DNA of 64,000 nt from Siphonodentalium dalli (taxonomy: Eukaryota; Mollusca; Scaphopoda; Gadilida; Siphonodentaliidae): the NCBI GenBank assembly GCA_032622095.1, contig CP136064.1, positions 142,369,954 to 142,433,953 of the forward strand, written 5' to 3'. Both the position numbers and the translations under genes were made by a program. The notes below the pieces were generated by a model that saw nothing but the letters and a program-made list of their open reading frames with translations, did not search any database and had not been told where the DNA came from. Positions 46,377-57,449 of this stretch are shown one piece after another (positions within the stretch are counted from its first letter, which is position 1; each line of letters starts with the position of its first letter).

Positions 46377-47547
46377 AAATTATGGCATTTAAATCCATGT
46401 AAAAAAGGACGACCGTGCAGTCACGACCTGCACTACTCAGACTAATAGGTGTTGACTTTTATGAACGTCAAGATTTAATTAACTATAAATATTTCTTATA
46501 ACCAATTACGTACACGAAGTTGGTTTCTTGTGGTAGGGGGTGGTGTCTACCTCAGAATTATCATATTGCACTCACATCTTTCAGCCTTTCGTGGCTCCCG
46601 GAGCCATTTTTTTCGACTGGCCCATATGCCCAATCTCAATTTGGATGAAATATTAGTTGTACTCGCTTCCACAACCCTTGGCCTTGGTTGGAAATTGGGG
46701 TTCTTGTGAGTGAGAACTTGGGTTTAACCCCATCATAATTTGGGTTGTTTGTTTCAAATCACAACCCAAATCATTAGAATATAAGTAAGGAAGAACATTC
46801 AATTTCCAAGAACATGTTTTTGTTTGTACCTGTACAAATCCTATAGCGATTTTATAGGTTGGGATTTGATGAGTTTGATTACAATTGCATGGAGCTACAT
46901 TTATACCAGCGCGGACTCGGAGCCATGCACTATGAAACAACGTCAACCCAACCAAACCTAATGCCAACCGTGTGAACATTATGCCTGCTCTGTGTGCTAT
47001 GTCGCTGTCAAAATGTCAATAACTTTCGCGCGGAAATGCGCGTGCCAATATGACGTCGCTTTGGACATATGACGTAATCTAACAGATTACGTGAACGTGC
47101 TTTTACTAATTTAATAAACTAAAGAAAAGTTTATTTAGTGATATGACAAACATTTTAGACATTTACGAGATGAGTCATGTTGTTTTCGCGATGTGGCTAA
47201 CGAAAATGTGCAGCTTTTCGTAATTTCCGTCATTTTCCGAATGGCATAGCAACCCGAGTCAGATCGGCAACATTTATGATTTAAGTAATGATTATTGTTT
47301 AAAGTAATGTCTTCAAACAATGAATACTGTTATGTTAGCTATGTGAAATGTGACATTTTGTAGTTTTAATTTAATTGCAATGACGTTTCAAGATGGCGGC
47401 CCCTCAAATTCAAGATGGCGGCGCCCCTAATTCAAGATGGCGGCGCCCATGTTCGAAAGCGAACTTAGTATAAGGATGACCAGCGCATATGTTGCAGCGC
47501 AACACATGCGCGGCTGGGCTGCGCCCAGCTGGTCGTCCTTAAATAAC
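46371..47547 (+). mobile_element. 1.17 kb element, left member of an inverted pair
   Basis: Forms one arm of a ~2.6 kb inverted repeat with 47798-48976. Near its ends it has AAGGACGACCGTGCAGTC (from ~46408) and GCTGGTCGTCCTTAAATAA (to ~47547), so AAGGACGACC is a candidate 10 bp TIR of an individual element. It contains three CAAGATGGCGGC words at 47389-47443. No transposase or other domain. Frames over 46653-46979 and 47437-47778 are not convincing genes. Confidence 0.65.
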
Positions 47548-47797
47548 AAACCGTCGGATGATCTGGATGCTGACACAGCTACTGACTTTTTCAATAATCT
47601 GTACTGCCCTACTCAGCCTAATCACAACCCAAAGGTTGTTTTACGGTTCGTAAGCGACGCAAGTATAGTTGTGACGTCACTAATTTCTATACTCCATCAA
47701 CCTGAAAAAAATGTTTTTACATCCTGGCGATTCGGACCTATGGGCCCCACTGGCGGCCGCCATTGTAAAATGAATTGACAAATTAACAAAACGTAAT
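47548..47797 (+). other. Spacer between inverted elements, LINE-like remnant
   Basis: Reads SDDLDADTATDFFNNLY and CPTQPNHNPKVV on the plus strand, which resembles the segment that follows the FW..L linker in LINE ORF2 just before RT. If so it continues the fragment at 45740-46376, which the left element would have split. Short and uncertain. A GGCGGCCGCC palindrome lies at ~47752. Confidence 0.35.
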
Positions 47798-48976
47798 TAT
47801 TTAAGGACGACCAGCAACATATGCGCTGGTCGTCCTTATATTGATTTCGCTTTTGAACATGGGCGCCGCCATTTTGAATTTGAGGGGCCGCCATCTTAAA
47901 ACGTCATTGCAATTAAATTAAAACTACAAAATGTTACTTTTCATATAGCCAACATAACATTATTCATTGCATTAAGGCATTACAAGGTTTATTCTTTGAA
48001 CAATAATCATGACTTTTACAGGGTGTCAAAATTATCATGGCGTTGTATCCACATTGTTTAAAATAAATCACAACTGGTTCGTTTCAACCGGAGAGGAACA
48101 TTTTTGAACACGAAAATGGTAGTTTTTGTGTTGAAAGTGGTGTGCGACAGGTAAAACCCGTATTGGTCCCTGTTATCTGAGAATGGCTCTCAAATCATAA
48201 ATATTGTCGACCGGACTCGGGTTGCTATGCCATTCGGAAAATGTCGGAAATTTACGTAAAACTGCAAATTTTCCTTAGCCACCTCGTGAAAACAACATAA
48301 TTCATATCGTAAATATCTGGAATGTTTATCATATAACTATAAACTTTGGTTTAGTAAATTAGTAGAAGCATGTTCACGTAAACTGTTAGGTTACGTCATA
48401 TGTTGTATCCAAAGCGACGTCATATTGGCACGCGCATTTTCCCGCGAAAGTTATTGACGTTTTGACAGCGACGCGACATAGCACACAAAGCAGGCATAAT
48501 GTTGGCATGGTTCGCATTTTGTTTGGTTGGGTTGACGTTGTTTCATAGTGCATGGCACCGAGTCTGCGCTGGTATAAACGTAGCTCCATGCAATTGTAAT
48601 CAAACTGATCAAATCCCAACCTATAAAATCACTATAGAATTTGTACAGGTACAAACAAAACATGTTCTTGGAAATTGAATGTTCTTCATCCAAATTGAGA
48701 ATGGGCATATGTGCCAGTAAAAAAAATGGCTCCGGTGAGCCACGATCGAAAGGCTGGAAGATACATGTATGAGTACAATATGATAATTATGAGGTACAGA
48801 CCCAATCCCCCTACTACAAGCAACCAACTTCGTGTACGTAATTGGTTATAAGAAATATTTATAGTTAATTAAATCTTGACGTTCATATAAGTCAACACAA
48901 ATTAGTCTGAGTAGTGCAGGTCGTGACTGCACGGTCGTCCTTTTTTACATGGATTTCAATGCCATAATTTCTTGTT
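47798..48976 (-). mobile_element. 1.17 kb element, right member of an inverted pair
   Basis: Reverse-complement copy of 46371-47547, with roughly nine in ten positions alike by eye and a few indels. 47802-47838 is a perfect hairpin, TAAGGACGACCAGC...GCTGGTCGTCCTTA, which is the end structure. The distal end at 48976 is GCCATAATTTCTTGTT, the mirror of AACAAGAAATTATGGC at 46371. Confidence 0.7.
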
Positions 48977-50935
48977 TTTCTTCTTCGATCAGCCTCCACA
49001 CAACAACACTATTAAATTTGAAAAACAAAATCAACCTTATTCAAAATTAAATGATTAATATGGATTTAGTTGACCTAGGTGCATAGCATTCGGCAAACCA
49101 CGTCAGATTCCGTACCATGTCAGTTAGGTCAACGTTGGAAATGATGACGTAATTTTCGTCAGAAAATGGCGTCGACCATGCAGACCAGTGGAATTAGTTA
49201 TTGGCGCTTGCCATTCGAACTTCAGTTGTGGTTCTCATACTGAATTGTATGGGTATAAGCCACTCGATTGGGCATACATTGTGTGTGAAGCCACCATTCC
49301 AGACTTTTGAAGTTGAACAGTGAAATGAAACTCAGTCAGTCGGAAAAGAAACTGATTAATGATGAGTCTGTGACTCAAAAAATATGAAAATGAATCTGTG
49401 ACTGATTTTTATATATCATATGAAAGGTTAGATTATATGCTAAACGATAGGCCCTGATAAAAAAATTGAAAGTGGTGCGGTAACCATGGAAACTGCCTCC
49501 AAAAAGGTGACCCGACTTTCATGAAATTAGCAATAATTGTAGCCACTATCACAATAAAATACAGTTTATGTTATGCTGTTCCACTAGAATGAGGACCAAA
49601 TGTGTGTTGTGTTACTACAGGCTCATTTTCAAATCTACCCTGTGCATTCAAACTTCTTTCGCTTCTATTTTTAATGTTTTTCTGAAATTTTTCTTCATTT
49701 TGGTGTGATTTAAGTGATTTCAGTGTTTTGTTTATGGGAAACTGGTAAAAATTTTGGTCCTTTTTGAGAATGACATTTATCCATGTAATGTTATTTGAAT
49801 TCACAGAAATGACAGCATGGGATGTGTCGGAAGTTTTTTTGGGGGGGGGGGGGATTTTGGGCTAATGATGTAATGACGTTGGCAACGTAATGACATCACG
49901 TGAGGGTTCAACCACCTTGGTGAAACCGGATGGAGTATTAATTACATAGTGGAGCAGCAGAGACCAGAAAAGGTCCTTATTTTTCGAGTTGAATCATGTC
50001 GCCAACCTCCAAGACGAATTATATATCAAAATGTTCGCACGGATATGGGGAATATGAAAACTGAGTTAGACAGAAACATATATCTGTGCGAACTGAGATT
50101 TTTGGGGGAAACCACTTTTTTCGTATATACATATAAAACAGTGAGAACTGGAATTGAGCTGCAGGAATAACATATCACGTTATTTTATGTTGGAAACTCA
50201 CCTAAACTGTAGATTATGGTCATGCTCACATGTTGTAAGTGCTTCTTGTGTTATCGTAATGTTCTATGGTTCATTTTGGGGTAAAAATCACCCTTTTTGG
50301 TGAAAACAGAGAGAATTCTGGAATCCACCAAAAACATAATATACGTCGTCAATGGATGCAATTGTATAGCAATACCTAGCTTTATTTATGTATAGTTATG
50401 CTTTCGATATGACTAATCTATATAATGCGTCAAATGTTGTGGTTAAGGGGATTTCGTGGGGAAATTGAGGTTTTAATAGAACATTGTGATTTTCGCATAT
50501 AAAACAGTAAGGGTCGTCCTGTTCATCTGGCATCTATTGTTTCTGTTAGGACTATGTTGCGGTAGGTGTCATAATCCTCAACATCACAGAGTTGCCGGCT
50601 ATAGGTTTTTTCTTCTTTTTTTGGGCACTTTTTCGAAAATAAAATCAGTGAAAACTTAAATCCAGCTCTAGGAATAATAGTTGACCCCATTTGTGGTGAG
50701 TTTCACATGGTATGTGAGGTTTTTGGTGTGAATAAACATTTTAGTGTTTATTTTGGCCATTTTGGATATTTTGTGGGAATAGAGAATACGCTTGCTCTCA
50801 AAGTGTTACATGTATTCTCATAAATTGTATATGTATTCTCATAAATTGTATATCCAAATGGCATCACAAAACATGATTCTTACACATGGAATATAAGTAG
50901 TGGCTCACCTTGTCGGGTCGGAGCAATTGTCATTT
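48977..50935. other. No recognised feature; G run
   Basis: Poly-G run at ~49841-49852. Frames at 49571-49804 and 49949-50170 have no domain. Nothing else supported. Confidence 0.45.
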
Positions 50936-50939
50936 TGAT

Positions 50940-51105
50940 TATCGCGTTTAATCCGTCCCACCAATAAAGAAGTAGTTATTTATTTACAACTGCGTATACC
51001 TCAGACGTTATACATGTAGCATGAAATATGAACATCATAAACACATTAGTTCGCAAAAATAAAAGATGACAATTGTGTTTTACATAGAGATGTATCGATC
51101 AACCT
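50940..51105 (-). repeat. Dispersed repeat R1, copy 2
   Basis: Reverse complement of 20030-20195 along its whole length, including AACGTCTGAGGTATACGCAG and the TTTATTGGTGGxxCGGATTA end. Confidence 0.75.
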
Positions 51106-51114
51106 TTTTTGCCT

Positions 51115-51272
51115 CTGACAACAACGGCGTCAGTTTAGAAAATTCCAACCCGCACCATTATCTTTCTCGTAAAAAGTTACCCCCGTTAGACCCCTTCTGT
51201 GCCATCTAGGTTGTCCCCTGTGAATTTCTATATAACACAGACAGACAGACATTCGCAAATATAGATATAGAT
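51115..51272 (-). repeat. Copy of the GTCT-headed repeat seen at 14840-14985
   Basis: On the minus strand: GAATGTCTGTCTGTCTGTG, TTATATAGAAATTCACAGGG, GATGGCACAGAAGGGGTC, GGTAACTTTTTACGAGAAAG and ATAATGGTGCGGGTT. The same words follow in order at 14840-14985. The head layout (TATA-rich, then GTCT microsatellite, then body) resembles the Helitron-like group at 33-36 kb. Confidence 0.65.
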
Positions 51273-51869
51273 TAGTCGATACAGTACATCAATATCCATA
51301 CAATTTGATGCATTTGAAATGTAAACTAATACTTTTATGTTCATTTTCGGGACAAAATAACTAGGCCATTGCCCATACTGTGACGGATGTTTGTAATATA
51401 GAAATTCATGGAATAAATTCTGAACCAAAATATGTAAGTGACATAAAATATTTAAGCTACACATTAAACCCAGTATCTCAACATCCGAATAGCGTACGGT
51501 ACTTTTGTGAGATCAAAATGGGTCGAAAAGGGGTGTGATTTCCTCTGGTGCACATGTATCAATGGAATTAACACCATTTATCTCAAGTCTCTACATAAAT
51601 TTGAAGGTATTTAATAATTGTCTATCATTTCATTAACCTTATTGTGATATCAAAAGCAAGTATATTCAGCGCACAATAAATTTATCGACAAATTTTGATG
51701 AGTGGAACAGGGGGGGGGGCTGGAAAACATTTGCACACACAAGGCCCAAAACAAAAAATGTTTTGACCACAATGTACCCACCACCCCCCTACTTGCAAAA
51801 AATATATTTTGTTCCTCGGCAAAATTTGGGACCCACCTCCCTTATCCCATATTTGACACTTATAATACT
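51273..51869. other. No recognised feature; G run
   Basis: G run at 51711-51719. Nothing else supported. Confidence 0.4.
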
Positions 51870-52800
51870 TCAGTGAGTGGTCAATCAATATGTCCATATA
51901 AAAGACCACACATATCTCTCAATAATGATCCAATCACTGCGGACGAAATTATTTCCGCCACGAGTGAGCTTAAAACAAGAAAGGCGGTTGGTCCGGATCA
52001 GACTTGAAAAAATGGAAACAACTGGCATTTCAGGATTTTCACTGGAAATATTAAAATCACTATATTAACCAAGTCTTTATAGCACAAGTACACATAACGG
52101 CATCGGTCCTTCACATCTCTCCGCAATTGGAATCTGCCAAGGATTGTGTTACCGCCCTTACTATTTAAAATATTCATTGATGACATTAAGGACATTTTCG
52201 ATTGACAAATGTGAACCGTTACATATTTGCTCCAGCTTTCTCATTCATTTTCTCTTTGCGGATGACTTAGTGTTTGGTCTCTGATAGTCCAGAAGGACTT
52301 CACGATGTTTCGACAAGCTCCAGTACTTCACGCGGCTAAATGCCCTTTCGATAAACACGGAACGAGGAAGCCAAAAGTTCACCCAACTTTTTTCCTCAAA
52401 GATAATCCCTTGCATCTTGTTAACGAATATACCTATCTCGGAATAACGTTTTCCAGCACTGGGAAATTCACTCAGGCCGTAAATAATTTGAGTGGCTAAG
52501 GACGAAAGGCGTTTTATTCAATCTCGTGCGTGTGCAAATAAAGCGCCCCTCCCTCTGAAAACTTCCCTTAAACTCTTTGATAAGTTATTCAAGCATATCC
52601 TTCTATATGGCAGTGAATTGTGGGCAAGTGAATTTACCAACATAATTCACGAACTTTATCCGTGTGAGAAACTTCATATCACACATTGCAAACAAATACT
52701 TGGGGTCGGTAAATACGCTTCAAATAATGCAGTCAGAGCTGAATATATCAAAATTCGATATTCAAAAGTCTGGAGTAATTTGGCTTGACTGTACTCTCCG
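51870..52800 (+). pseudogene. LINE ORF2 reverse transcriptase fragment
   Basis: RT motifs in order on the plus strand: PITADEIISATSELKTRKAV-GPD (51920-52007), PLLFKIFIDDIKDIF (52155-52200), LFADDLV with the catalytic Asp pair (52252-52272), NEYTYLGITFSSTGKFTQAV (52422-52480), and LKLFDKLFKHILLYGSELWA (52567-52625). A deletion removes the LDxxKAFD block and the VPQG motif is scrambled. Several frameshifts and stops (for example after LVFGL). The YLGITFS...LLYGSELW style differs from the LINE at 15.9-18.9 kb, so this is a different family, probably Jockey/RTE-like. Dead copy. Confidence 0.85.
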
Positions 52801-53258
52801 ACATTATATTAATAACACGCCTCTAAACTAGAGGTCTGATTCCATATACTTCCATGGTATCTCATTCTATATATGTTTACTTCCTCCATTCACGGAGAGT
52901 TATGAATAATATAAATTGACAAAATGAATTCATATAATACAAGAACAGTAAACATATACACAGTGGATATTACAACAAAGAATAGTCGCCAAGAGCTCAG
53001 CAAGCATATGTACATGCATCTCCCACACTAATACCCACAATGCACAAACGCATGCACACATATATACCCATACTCACACACAGACATATATTCATACACG
53101 AATAAAACATACATGCAATACATATACATGTACTCACACGCCACGCTGCTATATATACAGCGCGCAGAGATATATACAGCGCACAGACTCATGGCCCATC
53201 GCCAATGATGACATACACCACCACACACGCATCGCCGACCACCCGCAGGCCAAGCCTA
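52801..53258. other. CA-rich low-complexity sequence
   Basis: Interleaved ACAC, ACATATAC and ACATGCA runs from ~53020 to 53230. The frame on the minus strand is low complexity. Possibly LINE 3' UTR. Confidence 0.5.
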
Positions 53259-53700
53259 TAGGTTACACACAACTAATTATTTCCCATAGGCGACAATACT
53301 AACGTTTGTATCATTTCTGCTGAAATTGGACCTATTTTCACCAAAACCTCATACTGAGCATGAAGTGGGTCTCAAGCCTGATAAATTCATACCACGAAAC
53401 AGACAGGTTTCAGTATTGTTTCCCATTCAAATTTCACCGCTTCCCTGACTACCGAAGATTCGCAGTAAATTCACAGCTATAAAAACACACTACCACAAAT
53501 TTCTACTTGTGGTCAAATGGACACAATATTCAGCAGGCCCCCAAACACCATGCATTTTTTTGTACAGCAGCTTTATTTATGTATTTATATTGTCAACATA
53601 ATGCACCAATCAGTGGCCATGGGATGATTTTTATCTGATTCTAGTTTCCCTACACAATTTCAGGAAGCATAACTCTATTGAATTAGTTGTGTGTAACCTA
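53259..53700. mobile_element. 442 bp MITE with 20 bp perfect TIRs and TA flanks
   Basis: TAGGTTACACACAACTAATT at 53259-53278 and its exact reverse complement at 53681-53700. TA dinucleotides flank at 53257-53258 and 53701-53702. A TA target duplication is typical of Tc1/mariner-type transposition. There is no coding capacity inside, so it would have been moved by a transposase encoded elsewhere. Confidence 0.8.
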
Positions 53701-53702
53701 TA

Positions 53703-54684
53703 AACACAAGCACGTATACACAGCTTGAATACTGGAGGCTGCTGACACACAGACAGGTAGACAGTTAAACCAAGAAAACCATAGTCAGAAATTGTAACGC
53801 CTCCAAGATTATAGTATTACATATAAATAGAAATTATAAAAAATACATAAAATATTATGATAACAATTGCGTTTAAACAAGTAATCCTTCAAATTATTAC
53901 TAACAAAGCAAGTAAACGACTGTGGGGTCACTCAACAGATTATAAAGACTTGGACTTAGTATACTGTAAATACTAAAATTTAAATGAAATAATTAAAAGA
54001 TAGAATTTAGCAAGTAATAAAAGTTAATTTTCTCATTTAATTTATTTTTTTGGTTAAATAAAGCAATAATTTAAATGTAACAATTGGTTTAAAAAAAATG
54101 ATTGACCGTGGCTCTTCCAATAATTGTGCGACTGACCTGGTCAATTGTTCTTAAGAAGTTGTTTTGAGAATTACTATGGAGGGAAATAGTTATGGCTGTG
54201 GCTTCGCAAGTAATTAACTTGGTGACGTGATGTTAACAAATCTGAACTCCAGTAAACCAAGGATGCTCCATACCAAATATAAGGTAAATTAATAATTCTT
54301 TAGAAGTTGTTTTAAGATTTACTATGGAGGGAAAGAATTGTGGTGCTGGCTTCGCAACTATTTGACCTCATTGTAAAAAATATAAATATTAGTCACTCAG
54401 GCAATAGATGTATCTATTCTGTATATTAAGTTATTGGGTCTTACGTGTTTTGAGATGTCTAAATAGTAAGTCGGGTTCTGGATCCCAGTTAATGAAGTTA
54501 TCATTGAAATAATCGGTTTCCCCCAATAAACATCCATATATTAAATATACATGTTTTGGAGCAGAATTAGGCAATCCATATTGGACGCCATCATGGAATT
54601 TAGTTTGTTTTGTTTTAATTTTCACACATATTTATTAGTTATGTGGATGGAGTTCTCATTAAACCTCACATCCTTATATTGGTT
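53703..54684. other. No recognised gene; weak direct repeat
   Basis: AAGTTGTTTTGAGAATTACTATGGAGGGAAA-like words occur twice (~54156 and ~54304; period ~148 bp). Otherwise nothing. Confidence 0.45.
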
Positions 54685-54685
54685 A

Positions 54686-54814
54686 CAGTAATGCCCAGAG
54701 TAATTGACCACTTAACCACATCAGACTTATTGGTAATTTTTCAGGATTTAAAATCCTGAAAAATTACAAATAATTCTGCTCTGGTTAAGTGGTCAATTAA
54801 TTTGAACATTACTG
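54686..54814. mobile_element. 129 bp palindromic MITE, copy 1
   Basis: Self-complementary along its length: CAGTAATGCCCAGAGTAATT, GACCACTTAACCAC and TTTTTCAGGATTT are mirrored about ~54751, ending in CATTACTG. TA flanks at both ends (54684-54685 and 54815-54816). Tc1/mariner-type MITE by TA flanks. Confidence 0.8.
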
Positions 54815-54860
54815 TATGAGGATTGAGTTATCATTAAACCTCAAATCCTTATATTGGTTA

Positions 54861-54989
54861 CAGTAATGCCCAAAGTAATTGACCACTTAACCACAGCAGA
54901 ATTATGGGTATTTTTTCAGCATTTAAAATCCTGATAAATTACCCATTATTCTGCTGTGCTTAAGTGGTCAATTACTTTGGACATTACTG
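54861..54989. mobile_element. 129 bp palindromic MITE, copy 2
   Basis: Same element as 54686-54814, same length, TA at 54859-54860 and 54990-54991. The ~45 bp before each copy (AAACCTCAxATCCTTATATT then GGTTA) is also duplicated, so the pair arose by tandem duplication of a 175 bp block, not by two insertions. Confidence 0.8.
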
Positions 54990-55296
54990 TATGTAGATGG
55001 AGTTAAACCTCACAACAGTGTGTTGGGGATTTGGACCTTGACTTGGGACCTTTGGTTTTTAACGCAACAAATGCGCGTACACCTTATACACAAATTTCTT
55101 ATGTAACCAGAGTTTTTCTTGGATAAGATGAGTTTGAAGCCTGCTAACATTTCAAAATGTTGTCAGTTTTGTATTCTCTGCAGCGGAACTCGACACATTG
55201 AAGCAAAAGTTACAAGAGATAAAATGTGTACGTAACGAGACTATAATACAAATGAAAAAATAAATTCAGGGAGGGGTGGGCGATACAGGGAACTAA

Positions 55297-55985
55297 GTGC
55301 TGAACCGATATAAATTTATAGAGCGATAATGACCAATGTTGACATATTATGCATCTCAACTCTACTGAACATTGCAACAAGGCTATAAAATAGGGGGTGT
55401 CAGAATCTTAGTCATCTCTATATAGTGCCAGAATAATCATTTATGGACTTCTATAAGATGTTGGGTTGGTACGTTATATGGACTCGGAGAAAAAGGGGTT
55501 TGTGCCGATGAACTGACATAAATTAGTGGAGCGATGTTGCCATGTAATGTATCGCGACTGTACTAAAGCAGCAATGACATAAAATGGGGGGGGGGGTATG
55601 AAATTATCTCTATCTCTATAGATGGCACCAGGATTATATAGAAAGGAATAGCAATTGATATACGTATATGGTATACTATAGTAATACCATAGACATATAA
55701 GTACAAGTATCACGCGATAAAATATTAAGTAACGTGACTATAGCGATGACAAAATTAAATAAATTGGACCGGGATTAGAGGTTGGGTTGGTTATATGTGG
55801 ATAATTGGATATGGAATTCATACTGATGAAACGATACAAATTAGTGGAGCGATAAAGACCAATGTTGACACTTAGTCAGGCTACGCGGGAGAAAATAGGG
55901 GTTGATACGATAGGCCGAAATAAATTTGTCGGGTGATAATGACCAATGTTGACGTATAAAGTAACACGACTGTACTGTCGCACAA
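55297..55985 (+). repeat. Degenerate tandem repeat
   Basis: GAxCGATATAAATTxxTAGAGCGAT-like words followed by AATGACCAATGTTGACAT occur near 55297, 55513, 55830 and 55915. Spacing is irregular (85-320 bp), with TCTCTATAGATGGCACCA-type words between. Confidence 0.55.
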
Positions 55986-56084
55986 TTATCAGATATAATG
56001 GTCAAATATGGATTCTAGTGCCCAATATGGAATAGCTCAGAAAACATTTGCACGGCCCTAAAATTTATTTAACAAGGCAATTGG

Positions 56085-56445
56085 CATCTGCCATATACAA
56101 ATCGATTTATGTCGATAAATCTCTTATTTTTCAAAAAATTTTAGCTCACACTTGGTGTGTGTGAGTGGGATACTTATATATTCCTAAAATGACAGGATAC
56201 AGCACGTAATTATTTTTTAGATCGAAGAAATGATTTTTTTTCGATGACAAAATTTAACAGTAGAATAACACAGGATTTCCCATTAAAATCGATTTATGTC
56301 TATAAAACTGTCATTATTCAAAATTTTGAGCTGAAATTTGGTGTGTATGTGTGTAATACTTATATATTCTTAAAATGACAGAGTTCAGCGCGCAATTATG
56401 TTTTAGATGGAAGAAATTGAATTTGTTTTCGATAATAAATTTACA
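56085..56445 (+). repeat. Two direct copies of a ~187 bp unit
   Basis: AATCGATTTATGTC starts copies near 56099 and 56286. Both continue with TTGGTGTGT, ATACTTATATATTC and TTTTAGATxGAAGAAAT. Confidence 0.75.
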
Positions 56446-56710
56446 CTACAGCGTGGACAGTGGACGGGTCATCGAGTAAACGCATTTTATAAACAGGCTT
56501 TTGTCAATTGCCATTTTGGTCAAACTAAACCCTTTTCGATCGGGACAGCAGATCCGAATAGTAGCTAAGATGTATTTAGATAGAATTATCAAAAGAATTT
56601 GACCGATTCGGGTGCAGTTTAAGAGAATCGAGTGGAGAAATCTTGGTGATAATTCCAGAAAATAAAGATGGCGGAGAATCACAATGAAACTACTCGCAAT
56701 TCACTTCACT

Positions 56711-57165
56711 ACACCAGGGGTTCGCAATGGGTTACACATTTTTTTCAGTCTATCAAATTATTTATATTTTCAACAACAAGTGACTTTAAGTTTACAATTT
56801 CAGCCTATCCTGACTCTATCGATACGAGTTATCATATTTTCATAAACATATTATACACCGGTGGCGTTAACTTTACAATTTCGGCATCTACGTGATTCTA
56901 TCGGTACGATTGAGTAATGGTACAAAACAAAATGTCAAAGAATACACCAGGGGCTCCCAACGGGTTATATATTATTTTCAGTCTATCAAATTATTTATAT
57001 TTTCAACAACATATTATTACACCGGTGACTTTAAGTTTACAATTTCATCCTAACCTGACTCTATCGATACGTTTTATCATATTTTCATAAACATATTATA
57101 CACCGGTGGCGTTAACTTTACAATTTCGGCATCTACGTTATTCTATCGGTACGATTGAGTAAGGT
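56711..57165 (+). repeat. 233 bp tandem duplication
   Basis: Copies begin at 56711 and 56944 (ACACCAGGGG). Both contain TTTTCAGTCTATCAAATTAT, TATTATACACCGGTGGCGTT and TTTCGGCATCTACGT, with few differences. The longer frame here is repeat sequence. Confidence 0.85.
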
Positions 57166-57449
57166 ACAACAAATCTCCAAGAATACATTCGCCCTGTCCA
57201 CCACACAATATCAAAATCACAGAAACTAGATACACCACATGTGGCGTAATAATTGACTGTATGTATACAGATGCATATATGCATATATGGTTCATGAACA
57301 TGAAATAATATTTAGACACATGCATGTATTAAATTTTGTATTATTCAATCAATGTTATATGTTGAGTTTCTTAGCTGATGTTCTTTATAACTTAACGTCC
57401 GCATTGTAGATTAGACCTGTCTGGATTGTGTGATAAGCACGCCACAGGC

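Noticed and set aside
56668-56710. AAGATGGCGGAGAATCAC as a first exon
   Set aside because: Good ATG context but no GT donor before it runs into the 233 bp tandem duplication.
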